Assembly: GCA_009928665.1 (NCBI GenBank)
Contig: SACF01000013.1
Location: 29,928-93,927 of the forward strand
Reading direction: 5' to 3'
Source of the DNA: Alphaproteobacteria bacterium
Lineage (GTDB): Bacteria; Bacteroidota; Bacteroidia; Bacteroidales; FEN-979
DNA: 64,000 nt
Shown here: positions 54,432 to 63,652 of the stretch, in pieces
Numbering within the stretch: position 1 is the first letter of the stretch
How the letters are laid out: each line of letters opens with the position of its first letter
Notes under the pieces: model-generated
What the model was told of the DNA's origin: nothing
Seen by the model: the letters and a program-made list of their open reading frames with translations, nothing else
The model's database searches: none
Translations under genes and position numbers: made by a program

Positions 54432-57400
54432 TTACAACAAGATAACTGCCATGATCCCAAAGCCGGGAATGTCAAGCGGTTGTTCAATTGGTCTGAGCAC
54501 GGTTTCACCATCCGGACTTTTAATTTTCAGTTTTTCAATTCTTAGCGAACCGGGGACAATCGTGAAATGTTCAGGAGCTTCACCGGTATTGAAAATCCTC
54601 ACCGAAAACCCCTGGTCTTCACGTGCGAGCGATGTAACAATCACATTGTGATTACTCAGGGTGAAGAGCGAACCGGCGGGGGGCATTCTTTCGGTGGGAA
54701 TTGTCAATAGCGGTTGGTTGAACGATAGCCCTGCCCGTTGGGTTTCCGGCAGGTTAAACAACCCATGAGGTATTACGGCATAATGAAAGGTCACGGTTCC
54801 TTCCTGATCGGCTTTGAAGTTGGTATGCCAGTAATTGTTCATCACATAGGAAATCAGGGTAGGATTCGTATCCGGTTTCGACTTCCATACTTTTACCCCG
54901 AATTTTCCGGGAGTCTCATCGGTCAGGTCACCGGGTTCAATCAGACAGGCTTCACGTAAAAGAAGTGATACACCACCTCGCTGGTCGGAAATGTCGCACC
55001 AATGCTGAACACAATAATAATCCTGGTTGGAACCTGGAAGCTGGTTCACTCCTGGCTGAAATATTCCTCCCCAACCGGTATTGTAACGGGTTACTGCGTC
55101 ATTTATGGAAAACGGAAATGAAAAGTGGACCGATTCCTTTTCCCGGATAGGCTTTTTGTCGATGGTATTAGCAAGTTCCAAACGGTTAATCCCTTTGACG
55201 ATTGTTATTTCCCTGATCAGGGAATGGCATCCCGGGGCGGTGTTTCTAATCTGTACAACAGCCAGTAACGGACCGTTTTCCTTCAGCCGGATCTCACCGG
55301 ATGGATCATTCGATACGGCGTATTCCGGATCGAGGCCCGGCACATAAAGAAATTTGTTGAGCCCTTCCCCGTTACCGCTTTTCACGAGTTCAAATTGCAA
55401 GGGTTTCCAAATCAAGCTGCTGATACAGCCGGTAATGGTATCGATTTTCAGTCTGAAAAATTCATTTTCCATCTGTCCGGCTACATGATCCGACCATGAC
55501 CCTTCAGACCTGCGTTCTTTCTTTTCCAGTGAATAACTCCTGGATCCCAGTGAGGGAACGTCTGATGCGAGAAAAGCCAATCTTCCGTCGTTAAGTTTCT
55601 GACTGATGACTTCCCTGCCACTGTCATCTACCACTACATCAGACGATGAGGCGGCAGCTGAATCAATGTAAACCACATCGGTTCTTGGCCACGAAAGAGT
55701 ATTTAAAACATCGAATGTCTGCGTACGGTCTGGTAGTATAAAGGGATTGTACAAGTACTTCACAAGGGAATCGGCATCTAAGGCAAATTGCTTTTTAAAT
55801 TCCCATTGGTCCTTTACAAACGGAATATCCGGATCGGTAATGCTGTTATAGGCTCCCCAGGTATGTTCATCGAAAAGCAATATTTTTTCCCATGCTTTGG
55901 CAATGTCATCGGCCGGATACGCAGGACTTCCTTTAATGGAATACAGATTCGAAACCTGGGTTAGTTTTTCACTGTTCACCCGGTTCATTGCCATACAGGC
56001 AGCGGTGGAGTAAGCACCATCCTCCCAGTATGGTGTAAAATCACCTGAAAATGCCGGTAACTGATCACCATATCGTCTTTCGAATTCTCTGAACATCCCA
56101 TCAATGGTACTGAGAATGATCTTTGGTGAATTGTACTTTGCATTCCAACCGGCTACAAATCCTGATATGAGGCTGTCGGTGGGACCGTTATCTGCAACAA
56201 TGCTGTATCTCCATTGAACCATCTCATAAGGATATCCTGCAGCATCCAGTTCATTCATGTAACCAGCAATCTTCTTTTTACCTCTACTGTATATATCCCC
56301 TGCTTTCATGCCATGCCAGGAAGAATATCCCTTGCCTGCCATCCAGAACAATATTTTCTCATTCCCCGATGGCGACACCCACCAGAAAGGCCGGTCAGAC
56401 CAGTTTTTGTTTGAATGTCCGACCCGGTCACCACCATCGGGGTAGGATTCCACATAATTGGGGCCGTCAGAGAAATAGCGAATTCCACTACGCGCTAAGG
56501 CAGGGATTGTACCCCAGGTAAGCCCCGGAATATCGGTGATCATCGCCGCAGGAAGGCTGATGCCAAAATCCTTTTCCAATTTCCTGGAATAACCGGTGAG
56601 CATGAACAACTCCTCAGGCTGACACAAGCCCGTGGTAATGCCGGCATAGAGCGCTCCGATACCTATATGACCATTCTTAACAGCCGTAATCAGATCAGCT
56701 TTTTGTTCAGGGGAGCAAACCTTAAGAAAATTCTCAACCGCCATGGATGTTTCGATATTCCATTTAAATTGCGCTTCTATCGGAAGATCGCCGGTCTGAC
56801 TGATGTATTGAAGTGCATTGGCAATATTCCGGTTCTGGATCTTCTCCACCTCCTGTTGACGGTGAGAGTATCCTACATCGTAATGTGAATGATGAATCAG
56901 ATATATTTCCCTTTGTATGACAGGCTTCAGGTTCAGGTTGAATTCTCTGACGGACTGTCCGGGAATAAAAGCCTTAACATTTATGAGGGTTTCCGATGAA
57001 ACCGCATCATGAAAAATATCAAAGTTATTCGCACCATTTTTCAGAATAAACCGGTATTTCTCAGCGTTATCAACCAGAAGTGTCAACGGTACCTGATTGC
57101 CGAAATGTATAACAACAACGTTTAAAACCTGCCTTTTATCTTGTGTGAGCAAGGGTACCGGTTCAATTTCAACACTTTCATTAAACTCATATTTGAATGT
57201 CATGTACCAGTCGGCGCTGTTCTCCTGACGCCCGACCACTTTCAGTTTCAAAGGCTTTCCCTTTTCATACAAAGCCGCCGGCACCCGGAGGTACATATAG
57301 CCATGTGCATCGCCGCATGCATCATCCATTTCCCAATCAAAAACAAGTTGTTCACCTTTTTTACCTTTAAATGACCAGTACGGCAGATTCTTTTTGGCAA

Positions 57401-57755
57401 GTGTTTTGAAGGTAAGTGAGAAGCAGTCGTTGATATACAGATCAAAATTTCTGTCACCACTACTGGTCCCCTTTGAATGGGCTGCAATCCAACCAAAATA
57501 AATATATTTTCCCCTCGGATTTTCAGGTATGACTTCCGTCTCCCATTCGATCGCTTTCTTACCATCTGTACATCGGGTGAGCAGAGCGACCTTCGCGACA
57601 TCGGGAAGTGCAGAGTTATAATTGATATTTTCTCCGCTAATCTCTTGAACATAACCCTTTAGGCAAGAAATTTTTCCAAATAATGGAACAACGACCTGAG
57701 CTGTCGAAACAAAGGAGAGGGTTACAAGGCAGATCACCAAAAATCTAAATTTCAT
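54432..57755 (-). CDS. Exported GH38-like alpha-mannosidase
   Basis: A 1107-residue protein with signal peptide (FLVICLVTLSFVSTAQ). A beta-rich N-terminus (about 20-280, with a likely sugar-binding fold) precedes the GH38 catalytic domain. It opens with IHHSHYDVGYSHRQQ near 285-295, the H-x-H-x-D-x-G zinc motif, here ending GY rather than the usual GW. The nucleophile aspartate is probably that of TDIPGLTWGTIPAL near 405. Following regions show KGYSSWHGMKAG and the family helix bundle; residues about 730-1107 are the beta-rich C-terminal part. Retaining hydrolysis of alpha-mannosides is expected but the altered signatures leave specificity open. It lies upstream of the two-component pair, on the same strand. 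Confidence 0.78.
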   Translation of the reverse strand: MKFRFLVICLVTLSFVSTAQVVVPLFGKISCLKGYVQEISGENINYNSALPDVAKVALLTRCTDGKKAIEWETEVIPENPRGKYIYFGWIAAHSKGTSSGDRNFDLYINDCFSLTFKTLAKKNLPYWSFKGKKGEQLVFDWEMDDACGDAHGYMYLRVPAALYEKGKPLKLKVVGRQENSADWYMTFKYEFNESVEIEPVPLLTQDKRQVLNVVVIHFGNQVPLTLLVDNAEKYRFILKNGANNFDIFHDAVSSETLINVKAFIPGQSVREFNLNLKPVIQREIYLIHHSHYDVGYSHRQQEVEKIQNRNIANALQYISQTGDLPIEAQFKWNIETSMAVENFLKVCSPEQKADLITAVKNGHIGIGALYAGITTGLCQPEELFMLTGYSRKLEKDFGISLPAAMITDIPGLTWGTIPALARSGIRYFSDGPNYVESYPDGGDRVGHSNKNWSDRPFWWVSPSGNEKILFWMAGKGYSSWHGMKAGDIYSRGKKKIAGYMNELDAAGYPYEMVQWRYSIVADNGPTDSLISGFVAGWNAKYNSPKIILSTIDGMFREFERRYGDQLPAFSGDFTPYWEDGAYSTAACMAMNRVNSEKLTQVSNLYSIKGSPAYPADDIAKAWEKILLFDEHTWGAYNSITDPDIPFVKDQWEFKKQFALDADSLVKYLYNPFILPDRTQTFDVLNTLSWPRTDVVYIDSAAASSSDVVVDDSGREVISQKLNDGRLAFLASDVPSLGSRSYSLEKKERRSEGSWSDHVAGQMENEFFRLKIDTITGCISSLIWKPLQFELVKSGNGEGLNKFLYVPGLDPEYAVSNDPSGEIRLKENGPLLAVVQIRNTAPGCHSLIREITIVKGINRLELANTIDKKPIREKESVHFSFPFSINDAVTRYNTGWGGIFQPGVNQLPGSNQDYYCVQHWCDISDQRGGVSLLLREACLIEPGDLTDETPGKFGVKVWKSKPDTNPTLISYVMNNYWHTNFKADQEGTVTFHYAVIPHGLFNLPETQRAGLSFNQPLLTIPTERMPPAGSLFTLSNHNVIVTSLAREDQGFSVRIFNTGEAPEHFTIVPGSLRIEKLKIKSPDGETVLRPIEQPLDIPGFGIMAVILL

Positions 57756-57760
57756 AAATA

Positions 57761-58084
57761 ATGAACTTTCAAGGATTTTTTGGAGATGAAATTAAGCGCT
57801 TCATGGCAAACCTGATTACGAGGCGAACAGTATCTGCTGGATGGGTTAAGAATAAGTCGGCAAATCTAACTGTTTTTCAGTACTTTTTTACCCCGTGCGG
57901 TTCGACATTTCTAACTTCCGATGTCAAACCCATGCTCGATCCCGGTTTTAAAAATGACTGCCCGGTCTTCATCTCATCCGAAGAACTTGAAATTGCCAAA
58001 ATGACCGCTACCGGCAAATCCATTAAAAGCATTACCGAAAGTATAATTCCCGCTGAATCAACGCTCATTTACGGAAAACCGTAA
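57761..58084 (+). pseudogene. Broken LuxR-type response regulator, C-terminal remnant
   Basis: A frame of 107 codons whose second half reads like the linker and helix-turn-helix of a NarL/LuxR regulator: STFLTSDVKPMLDPGFKN, ISSEELEIAKMTATGKS, and IKSITESIIPAESTL. The receiver domain is missing and the HTH ends early in YGKP, without the usual recognition helix tail. The first 40 residues show no regulator features and its ATG lies 6 bases from the divergent mannosidase start, so translation from it is doubtful. A related, apparently intact regulator begins at 63684. I take this as a decayed copy. Confidence 0.65.
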
Positions 58085-58160
58085 AAATATTTACGGAAAG
58101 TTTACTGAAGAAATTCAAAAAATTATGCTATGTTTAGAGCTTAAATCTAAAACTATCGTC

Positions 58161-58205
58161 ATGAAAAGTTTTCGTTTGATAATCCTTTCGTTGTTTATTC
58201 TATAG
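58161..58205 (+). pseudogene. Orphan signal-peptide fragment
   Basis: A 14-codon frame MKSFRLIILSLFIL then stop: a typical signal-peptide start with no mature protein behind it. It is too short to be a gene and is read as the 5' stub of a lost exported-protein gene. Confidence 0.45.
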
Positions 58206-58286
58206 TAAAGAATAATTTGTAAACTGGTCAAAATATTATAAATTAGGTTTTCCTGAATACTGGGACTTTACAAATTATCCAATAAA

Positions 58287-58373
58287 ATGAAATCAACATT
58301 AAAAACAATTTATTTATCAGTCTTTTTGCTGATAATATTTACATCATGTGACTTACAAGTAATTGGACAATAA
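58287..58373 (+). pseudogene. Truncated lipoprotein start
   Basis: A 28-codon frame, MKSTLKTIYLSVFLLIIFTS then CDLQVIGQ and stop, with basic N-terminus, hydrophobic core and lipobox-like FTSC. A complete export signal ends within seven residues of the cysteine. It could be a very small lipoprotein, but with its position among other gene fragments a truncated gene is more likely. Confidence 0.5.
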
Positions 58374-58441
58374 CTTTTAGATAAAGCATTGAAGAGAGTG
58401 GATCAAAAGTCGAGTCACCTAATCTGTTATTTTTATCTGCG

Positions 58442-59995
58442 ATGATCAAGTATATTTTTCTTTTCGCTTCAATTATCATCAGCGTCAGCGCTTCGGCTCA
58501 AAACTATTTTAACGAACGATTTGAATATGGGCAATCTGGATGGTGGGATGGCGCTACAAATATTTTTCAACTTTCTGACGGTTATATTTTAGGCGGACAC
58601 TATTCCTATTATAGTCCTTTATGTCAGGGATTTTGTAAGATCGATTTTCAAGGCAATAAAATCTTTTCCAAAACCTATTGCGATTCGAATATGGAATTTT
58701 CAATGGGATATCCGGGCGCAATCGTCAGATTAAGTTCTGACAGTATTCTATCGGTTGTTCTTTTAAGGACATTTACTCCAACCGATCCGCATGATCAGGG
58801 GGTCCTTTTCTTTTTAAATTCAGATTTTGACACTTTATCAACCAAAAGATTTGGTGAAACTATTGCGCCTTTTGATACCGGCTATTATTTTAATCAATTG
58901 AAGCTGGATCTACACAAAAACATTATTATAACCGGCACACAATCAGTCTATACCGGAAAAGTGAAAATCTTGTTGATGAAAACCGATAGTAAAGGTAATG
59001 AGAAATGGAGAAAATTGTTTAGTTCGGGTCTTTTACTTGAAGGAACCAGTGTGATCTGTACCAGCGACGGGGGATATGCGATAGGTGGTTACGGCTATGG
59101 AATTCCAATTCCACCGGATTTTTCCGGTGATCCGGTGCTAATCAAGACAGATAGTGCCGGGAATCAGCAGTGGATGTTGAATTTGGGAGGTCCTTTGAAA
59201 GATACACAGGCCATGATATGCAATTCAATGGATGGAAATATTATAGTCGGAACAACATATTGTGATTCAATGTATGGAGGACAACCTAATTATGAAGGTC
59301 TTCCTTATCGCCGGATAAATATTATGAAGCTTGACAATAGTGGCAATGTCTTATGGGATAAAAAATATGGTGATAGTGAGTGGGATAATTGCTTAAGGAA
59401 TATCCGGGAGAACAGTGATGGAAGTTTTATTGCTTGCGGAATTAAAACGAGACTTTTTGAAACCACGTATGATTACACCGGTTGGATGCTAAAAACCGAC
59501 CCGGATGGGGATAGTTTATGGTACCGGCAATATGTTGTCTGTAATGGTGGTACCTCCTGGAACTGGTTGTATGACGTAATTCAAACAGACGACAATGGAT
59601 TTATTGCTGGCGGGATCGTGTATGTTCATTCCCCCGACACAGGATCGTATGACGGTTGGGTATTGAAAGTTGACAGCCTGGGGTGCGAATCTCCTTCGTA
59701 TTGTTGGGTAGGAATGAACCCCGGGCCTGAGGCGAACGGGCACACCGGGATAAAGATATTTCCCAATCCTGCCCAAAATATCGCCACAGTTTGTTTACCC
59801 GGTTGCAATCCGGAATTACCAATAACAATAAGGTTTTATGATATTTTTGGAAGGGAGATAGAAACCATAAAAGTACCAGGATTTCAAAAAGATTACACCT
59901 TGGATGTAACTCTTTTTCCCGAGGGACTGTACATGGTAGTTACCGAATCTCAAAACCGCATTGTTGGTAAATCAAAACTCATAATAAAGAGATAA
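58442..59995 (+). CDS. T9SS-exported protein with beta-propeller-like repeats
   Basis: A 517-residue secreted protein. Signal peptide MIKYIFLFASIIISVSASAQ. Repeats of about 55 residues through 30-420 share patterns such as GGYAIGGYGYGI, DGSFIACGIKTR, DNGFIAGGIVYVHS and SLWYRQYV, as in delta-60/T9SS cargo propellers. The C-terminal T9SS type A sorting domain is complete (IKIFPNPAQNIATVC; FYDIFGREIETI; FPEGLYMVVTES; GKSKLIIKR). No catalytic motif was found. It is the intact version of a gene whose internally deleted copy sits at 62401-62580. No promoter box is visible. Confidence 0.8.
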   Translation: MIKYIFLFASIIISVSASAQNYFNERFEYGQSGWWDGATNIFQLSDGYILGGHYSYYSPLCQGFCKIDFQGNKIFSKTYCDSNMEFSMGYPGAIVRLSSDSILSVVLLRTFTPTDPHDQGVLFFLNSDFDTLSTKRFGETIAPFDTGYYFNQLKLDLHKNIIITGTQSVYTGKVKILLMKTDSKGNEKWRKLFSSGLLLEGTSVICTSDGGYAIGGYGYGIPIPPDFSGDPVLIKTDSAGNQQWMLNLGGPLKDTQAMICNSMDGNIIVGTTYCDSMYGGQPNYEGLPYRRINIMKLDNSGNVLWDKKYGDSEWDNCLRNIRENSDGSFIACGIKTRLFETTYDYTGWMLKTDPDGDSLWYRQYVVCNGGTSWNWLYDVIQTDDNGFIAGGIVYVHSPDTGSYDGWVLKVDSLGCESPSYCWVGMNPGPEANGHTGIKIFPNPAQNIATVCLPGCNPELPITIRFYDIFGREIETIKVPGFQKDYTLDVTLFPEGLYMVVTESQNRIVGKSKLIIKR

Positions 59996-60002
59996 CATTG
60001 AA

Positions 60003-60761
60003 TTGTCTACTGTAAATGAAACTTATGCCAGAGCTGATAATTTTAGAGATGTCGTACATGTCGATTCTTCAGTTATTAGTATAACCCTGTCAGAGAACAA
60101 TACTATTTCTGTATCGGATATGGCCACTGCATACCAACAAATGGTTGATAGTATTTCTCAACATTATTATTTAATAACAGGGGACAAGGGTCTAATTTTT
60201 GTTGATTTAGAAGTTGTTTCTACTCAAAATGGCCAGGTAACTATTAAGATTACAGATTTAGTTACAGCCACCAGTTATACCCCTTCATATCAATTTGGCA
60301 CAACAGATTATTGGTTCTGGGGGTGGGCTGGGGGAAAATGTGATGGTTCTGGTCAAAATGTCGGACAAGATGCCGCTGATAAACTCGCCCAACATGCTAA
60401 TTGGAGCGTACCTGTCTTAGCTCAGTGTTTCTATACAGACATTTCTGAAACTGGATGGCTTTACCCAAATAGCAGCATTTCGACTAATAGTAATCCATAC
60501 GGATATGGTGCCTATCTTGTTTATCAACATTCTGGCAATGGATCAGGTAATGATTGTTTATCCCCAGACGTAATGAATTATTATCTAGATTGTTTAAAAA
60601 TCATTGGTAGTAACTTTAAACCGAGTGGTAAGGAGATAATAAAATATCTTTGCCAGGATGATTTTACTGTGCTTGATGCACCTGCATACTATCATTGTCA
60701 CAAAGCAAATATTCGTTATGGCGTCCCGATTTCTGCACCAGCACCCGCTAATGATTTATGA
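60003..60761 (+). CDS. Protein of unknown function, probably 5'-truncated
   Basis: A 252-residue open frame starting at TTG (60003), 7 bases after the preceding stop. No in-frame ATG exists before residue 40. It has no signal peptide although the sequence looks secreted (six cysteines spread over the chain; WFWGWAGGKCDGSG; YLVYQHSGNGSGNDC; YLCQDDFTVLDAPAY). The family was not recognised. The N-terminal NETYARADNFRDVVHVD starts mid-fold. It is either translated by coupling to the preceding gene or, more probably, is the 3' part of a gene that lost its start. It is AT-richer than the neighbours. Confidence 0.55.
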   Translation: MSTVNETYARADNFRDVVHVDSSVISITLSENNTISVSDMATAYQQMVDSISQHYYLITGDKGLIFVDLEVVSTQNGQVTIKITDLVTATSYTPSYQFGTTDYWFWGWAGGKCDGSGQNVGQDAADKLAQHANWSVPVLAQCFYTDISETGWLYPNSSISTNSNPYGYGAYLVYQHSGNGSGNDCLSPDVMNYYLDCLKIIGSNFKPSGKEIIKYLCQDDFTVLDAPAYYHCHKANIRYGVPISAPAPANDL

Positions 60762-60777
60762 TTCGCACTTAATTCTT

Positions 60778-60814
60778 AAATATAATCCCTTGTTTTAGAC
60801 AAGGGATTATATTT
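60778..60814 (+). terminator. Long inverted repeat, intrinsic terminator
   Basis: A 16-bp perfect stem AAATATAATCCCTTGT / ACAAGGGATTATATTT with a TTTAG loop and a following ATTT stretch. It lies directly after the gene at 60003-60761 and could work in both directions. Confidence 0.8.
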
Positions 60815-60842
60815 ATTTGAATATTAATTAAACTCACAAAAA

Positions 60843-62303
60843 ATGAAAACAGGTATTCTTTGCAGTTTATTAGGATTAATCATTATTTTTCGTTCCATGG
60901 TGTATGGGCAATCAACGTTTGAATATATTTCTGCTAAGGTCGATACGGATCAGCTTGTTGCTGATGCCGTTTGTTCTGTCAATGGAGAAATGATATTTGT
61001 TGGGACAAATCAAACCGGGTCTGTGTCGGAAGGTCATATTTTTACCTTAAGCAAAAATGGTGAACAGATAAGGGAAAGGTTTTTTAGCTGGCAAGGCAAG
61101 AATACCAGTTTAGGAAATATTTTACCAGTTGGTCCGAACAGGTTTCTCGTCATCGGATCAGTTGCAAAACAAGAAATTCACAATTTGTTGGTATGTCTGA
61201 TCGATACTACATTAAATGAAGTATGCAGCAAGGAATTTTCACTTGGTTCTTATAATTATCTCTATGCAAAATCATTCAAAGATCACGATAATAATGTAAT
61301 CATTCATGGCACTGTATCAGACACTGTGACCTTTTATGACATTTATCCATATTTATTCAAAATATCACCAAATCTTGATAGCATACGGTTAAAGATCTTA
61401 GATGGAAATGCCTGGGGTATTTTTGATATGGTAGAAAAAAGCAATTTAACCGGATACTACCTGTTCCTCAATCCTAATTATACGGTAAAATACCAGGGTC
61501 CCGCAGTTCTATCAATCGACGCCGAGTTTAATGTTGTTAAAACTCAACATTTACCCAGGGCGGTTGAAAATTATCATACCGTTAAATGGATTTCTGATTC
61601 TACCTATATCTTCTCTGGCGAATATGTTGACTTGAACGGAAATGCGAAGACAACCTTGGGAGCAGTTGTCGCAGATACCTTTATGGCCGAAAAATTTTTC
61701 AATCATTTTGGTGAGGATACCGTGACAAATTTCCCCGGACTAAGAAGAAATCTCGACTTCATAACGCCGAATCAGATCTATATTGGAGGAACAACGAACT
61801 TCGGTTATACTACCGTTTTTATGAATCACGACTCCTGGTTCTTCTTAAATAAAATTGATTCAACTTTAACCATTTCTTGGCAAAAAATATATGGCAAACC
61901 AGGGTTCTATTACACTTTATGGGGTGTTCTTGCCATTGATGACGGCGGATGTGTCATGTACGGGACACGTTACCATTATCCATCCGACAGTTTTACCAGA
62001 GATATTTACATATTAAAAGTTGATAAGCATGGATACACCGTTTCAATTAATGACGATCGGCCCACTCAAGATATATTAGTTAAATTATATCCAAATCCCG
62101 GTTCTGATGAAGTATTCATCCAATCAGATTTGACAAATGCAGTGTTTGAGCTTATGGACAATCTCGGAAGAGAGGTTTGCAGAACAAATTTAATGTCAAA
62201 AAAAACAAGAATTGCGACCGAAAATATAGCCTCCGGTCTTTACCTGTACAAAATTATTCACAATAAAATAGTGGTTTGTTCTGGGAAATGGATCAAATAT
62301 TGA
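60843..62303 (+). CDS. T9SS-exported protein, unknown function
   Basis: A 486-residue secreted protein with signal peptide (LLGLIIIFRSMVYGQ). The body has propeller-like repeats (VNGEMIFVGTNQTGSVS; DNNVIIHGTVSD; DGGCVMYGTRYHYPS). The T9SS type A sorting domain is at the end (VKLYPNPGSDEVFIQS; LMDNLGREVCRT; ASGLYLYKIIHN). It belongs to the same general cargo type as the gene at 58442 but is not its copy. It stands behind a strong terminator, so it must have its own promoter; none is obvious. Confidence 0.8.
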   Translation: MKTGILCSLLGLIIIFRSMVYGQSTFEYISAKVDTDQLVADAVCSVNGEMIFVGTNQTGSVSEGHIFTLSKNGEQIRERFFSWQGKNTSLGNILPVGPNRFLVIGSVAKQEIHNLLVCLIDTTLNEVCSKEFSLGSYNYLYAKSFKDHDNNVIIHGTVSDTVTFYDIYPYLFKISPNLDSIRLKILDGNAWGIFDMVEKSNLTGYYLFLNPNYTVKYQGPAVLSIDAEFNVVKTQHLPRAVENYHTVKWISDSTYIFSGEYVDLNGNAKTTLGAVVADTFMAEKFFNHFGEDTVTNFPGLRRNLDFITPNQIYIGGTTNFGYTTVFMNHDSWFFLNKIDSTLTISWQKIYGKPGFYYTLWGVLAIDDGGCVMYGTRYHYPSDSFTRDIYILKVDKHGYTVSINDDRPTQDILVKLYPNPGSDEVFIQSDLTNAVFELMDNLGREVCRTNLMSKKTRIATENIASGLYLYKIIHNKIVVCSGKWIKY

Positions 62304-62400
62304 CAAGATATTTTCTCTGAACATTATAATCATTTTAAAAAATTCTATTGTGAATTTTTGTAAAGTGAATGGGACATAATTGTTTTGATACGCTAATGCG

Positions 62401-62580
62401 ATGATCAAGTATATTTTTCTTTTCGCTTTAATTATCATCAGTGTCAGCACATCGGCCCAATCCTATTTTAACGAACGTTTTGAATATGAATTTCCGAGGG
62501 ACTGTACATGGTAGTTTTCGAATCTCAAAACCGCATTGTTGGTAAATCAAAACTCTTAATAAAGAGATAACATTGAATTT
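62401..62580 (+). pseudogene. Internally deleted copy of the 58442-59995 gene
   Basis: The first 29 codons repeat the start of the gene at 58442 (MIKYIFLFALIIISVSTSAQ with FNERFEYE), then jump directly to the last 90 bases of the same gene (FPRDC and stop in a shifted frame; then the copied tail with GGTAAATCAAAACTC). The tail copy continues past the stop into ATAAAGAGATAACATTGAAT, shared with 59984-60002. About 1.4 kb is missing. The remaining frame (62401-62514) encodes only 37 residues. Confidence 0.9.
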
Positions 62581-62604
62581 TCAAAACCTTATAACATTTC
62601 CACA

Positions 62605-63345
62605 ATGATAACGTCCCTGCGTATTCTGTTCCTTTTCATGTTACCTTGCATGATGTACAGTCAGTCTGAAATCTATCAGCTTAGTTACCCACCTCAAACC
62701 AATGAAAATAGTTCCAGGACGATAATGTTAAAACCGGAGGTGACAGATTTGACGATTGCACCGGATTCAGTATATTTTACGAAGGGTGGTGCACTCAAGG
62801 CAGTCTTTGAAATCTTGAATAACTCCAATCAGCCAATCAATTTATTACACGTTCAAAGTCAATGTGCCCCCTGCGTGGGAGGTTGGGGCTGGTGGGTGGA
62901 TTCAATCTCAGTCACGACTCCCCATTACATTTATCCGGGTCAGCATATTACAGTCATTATGAAGTATTGGGCACAAATAAAAGATGAGTTCCGGACAAAT
63001 TTCCTGCATGACTCCATGTATATCGTAAGTTCGGTAGGCACTCAATATTGTCACATCTTTTTAGATCCTGATTTAATTTCCTCGACCGGTACCATGGTCA
63101 CAAATGATTTTATGGTTTTCCCCAATCCGGCAACATCCACCGTCAAAATTAATTTGAGCGCAAATTTCAGTGGACATGAATTGCTCTCAATTTACAATTC
63201 AAAAGGAATCAAAATCAAAGAATTGGAGTTGAATACAGTAGAGACAGAAATAAATATGAATTGGGTGCCTGATGGCATTTATCTGTTTAAAATAACAGAT
63301 GGATCCATTTTAAGAATTCGTAGGGTGTTAAAATTGTCTGAATAG
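62605..63345 (+). CDS. Short T9SS-exported protein with Ig-like domain
   Basis: A 246-residue secreted protein with signal peptide (ILFLFMLPCMMYSQ). The middle (about 45-165) is a beta domain with a cysteine pair (VQSQCAPCVGGWGWWVDSI) resembling Ig-like/ASPM-type domains. The end is a T9SS type A sorting domain (FMVFPNPATSTVKIN; IYNSKGIKIKELE; VPDGIYLFKITDG; RVLKLSE). The TAG stop at 63343-63345 is followed in the same frame by a second, orphan sorting tail. No function can be read beyond surface display. Confidence 0.78.
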   Translation: MITSLRILFLFMLPCMMYSQSEIYQLSYPPQTNENSSRTIMLKPEVTDLTIAPDSVYFTKGGALKAVFEILNNSNQPINLLHVQSQCAPCVGGWGWWVDSISVTTPHYIYPGQHITVIMKYWAQIKDEFRTNFLHDSMYIVSSVGTQYCHIFLDPDLISSTGTMVTNDFMVFPNPATSTVKINLSANFSGHELLSIYNSKGIKIKELELNTVETEINMNWVPDGIYLFKITDGSILRIRRVLKLSE

Positions 63346-63612
63346 GCTTTCAGGACGGGACACACAAGAACAGCAGACGGTATTGAGACAACCCGGACAT
63401 ACCTTGCCGATAGCCCTGGGAAAGGAAAAATCAGCTCGGTCTCTAACAGTTATTACACAATTACTTCGTTAACCGGACAAAACATGTTGCATCAGAGTGT
63501 GACCACCTCTGTTACCAGGATCGATATTAGCTCTCTTTCACCGGGGATTTATATCGTGAGGGTATCGGCTGGAGGACGGGTTGAAACCTGGAAAATCATA
63601 AAGAATCAATAA
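63346..63612 (+). pseudogene. Orphan T9SS sorting-domain tail
   Basis: Directly after the TAG of the gene at 62605, and in the same frame, 88 codons run to TAA at 63612. Their second half is a T9SS type A sorting tail (YYTITSLTGQNMLHQ; RIDISSLSPGIYIVRVSAGG; ETWKIIKNQ). There is no start or signal peptide, and the typical PNP motif is missing. It is the 3' end of a lost cargo gene; the shared frame may be chance (one in three). Confidence 0.75.
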
Positions 63613-63652
63613 AATATTCCTCCCAAACATAACATTTATCATTTGATTTTTT

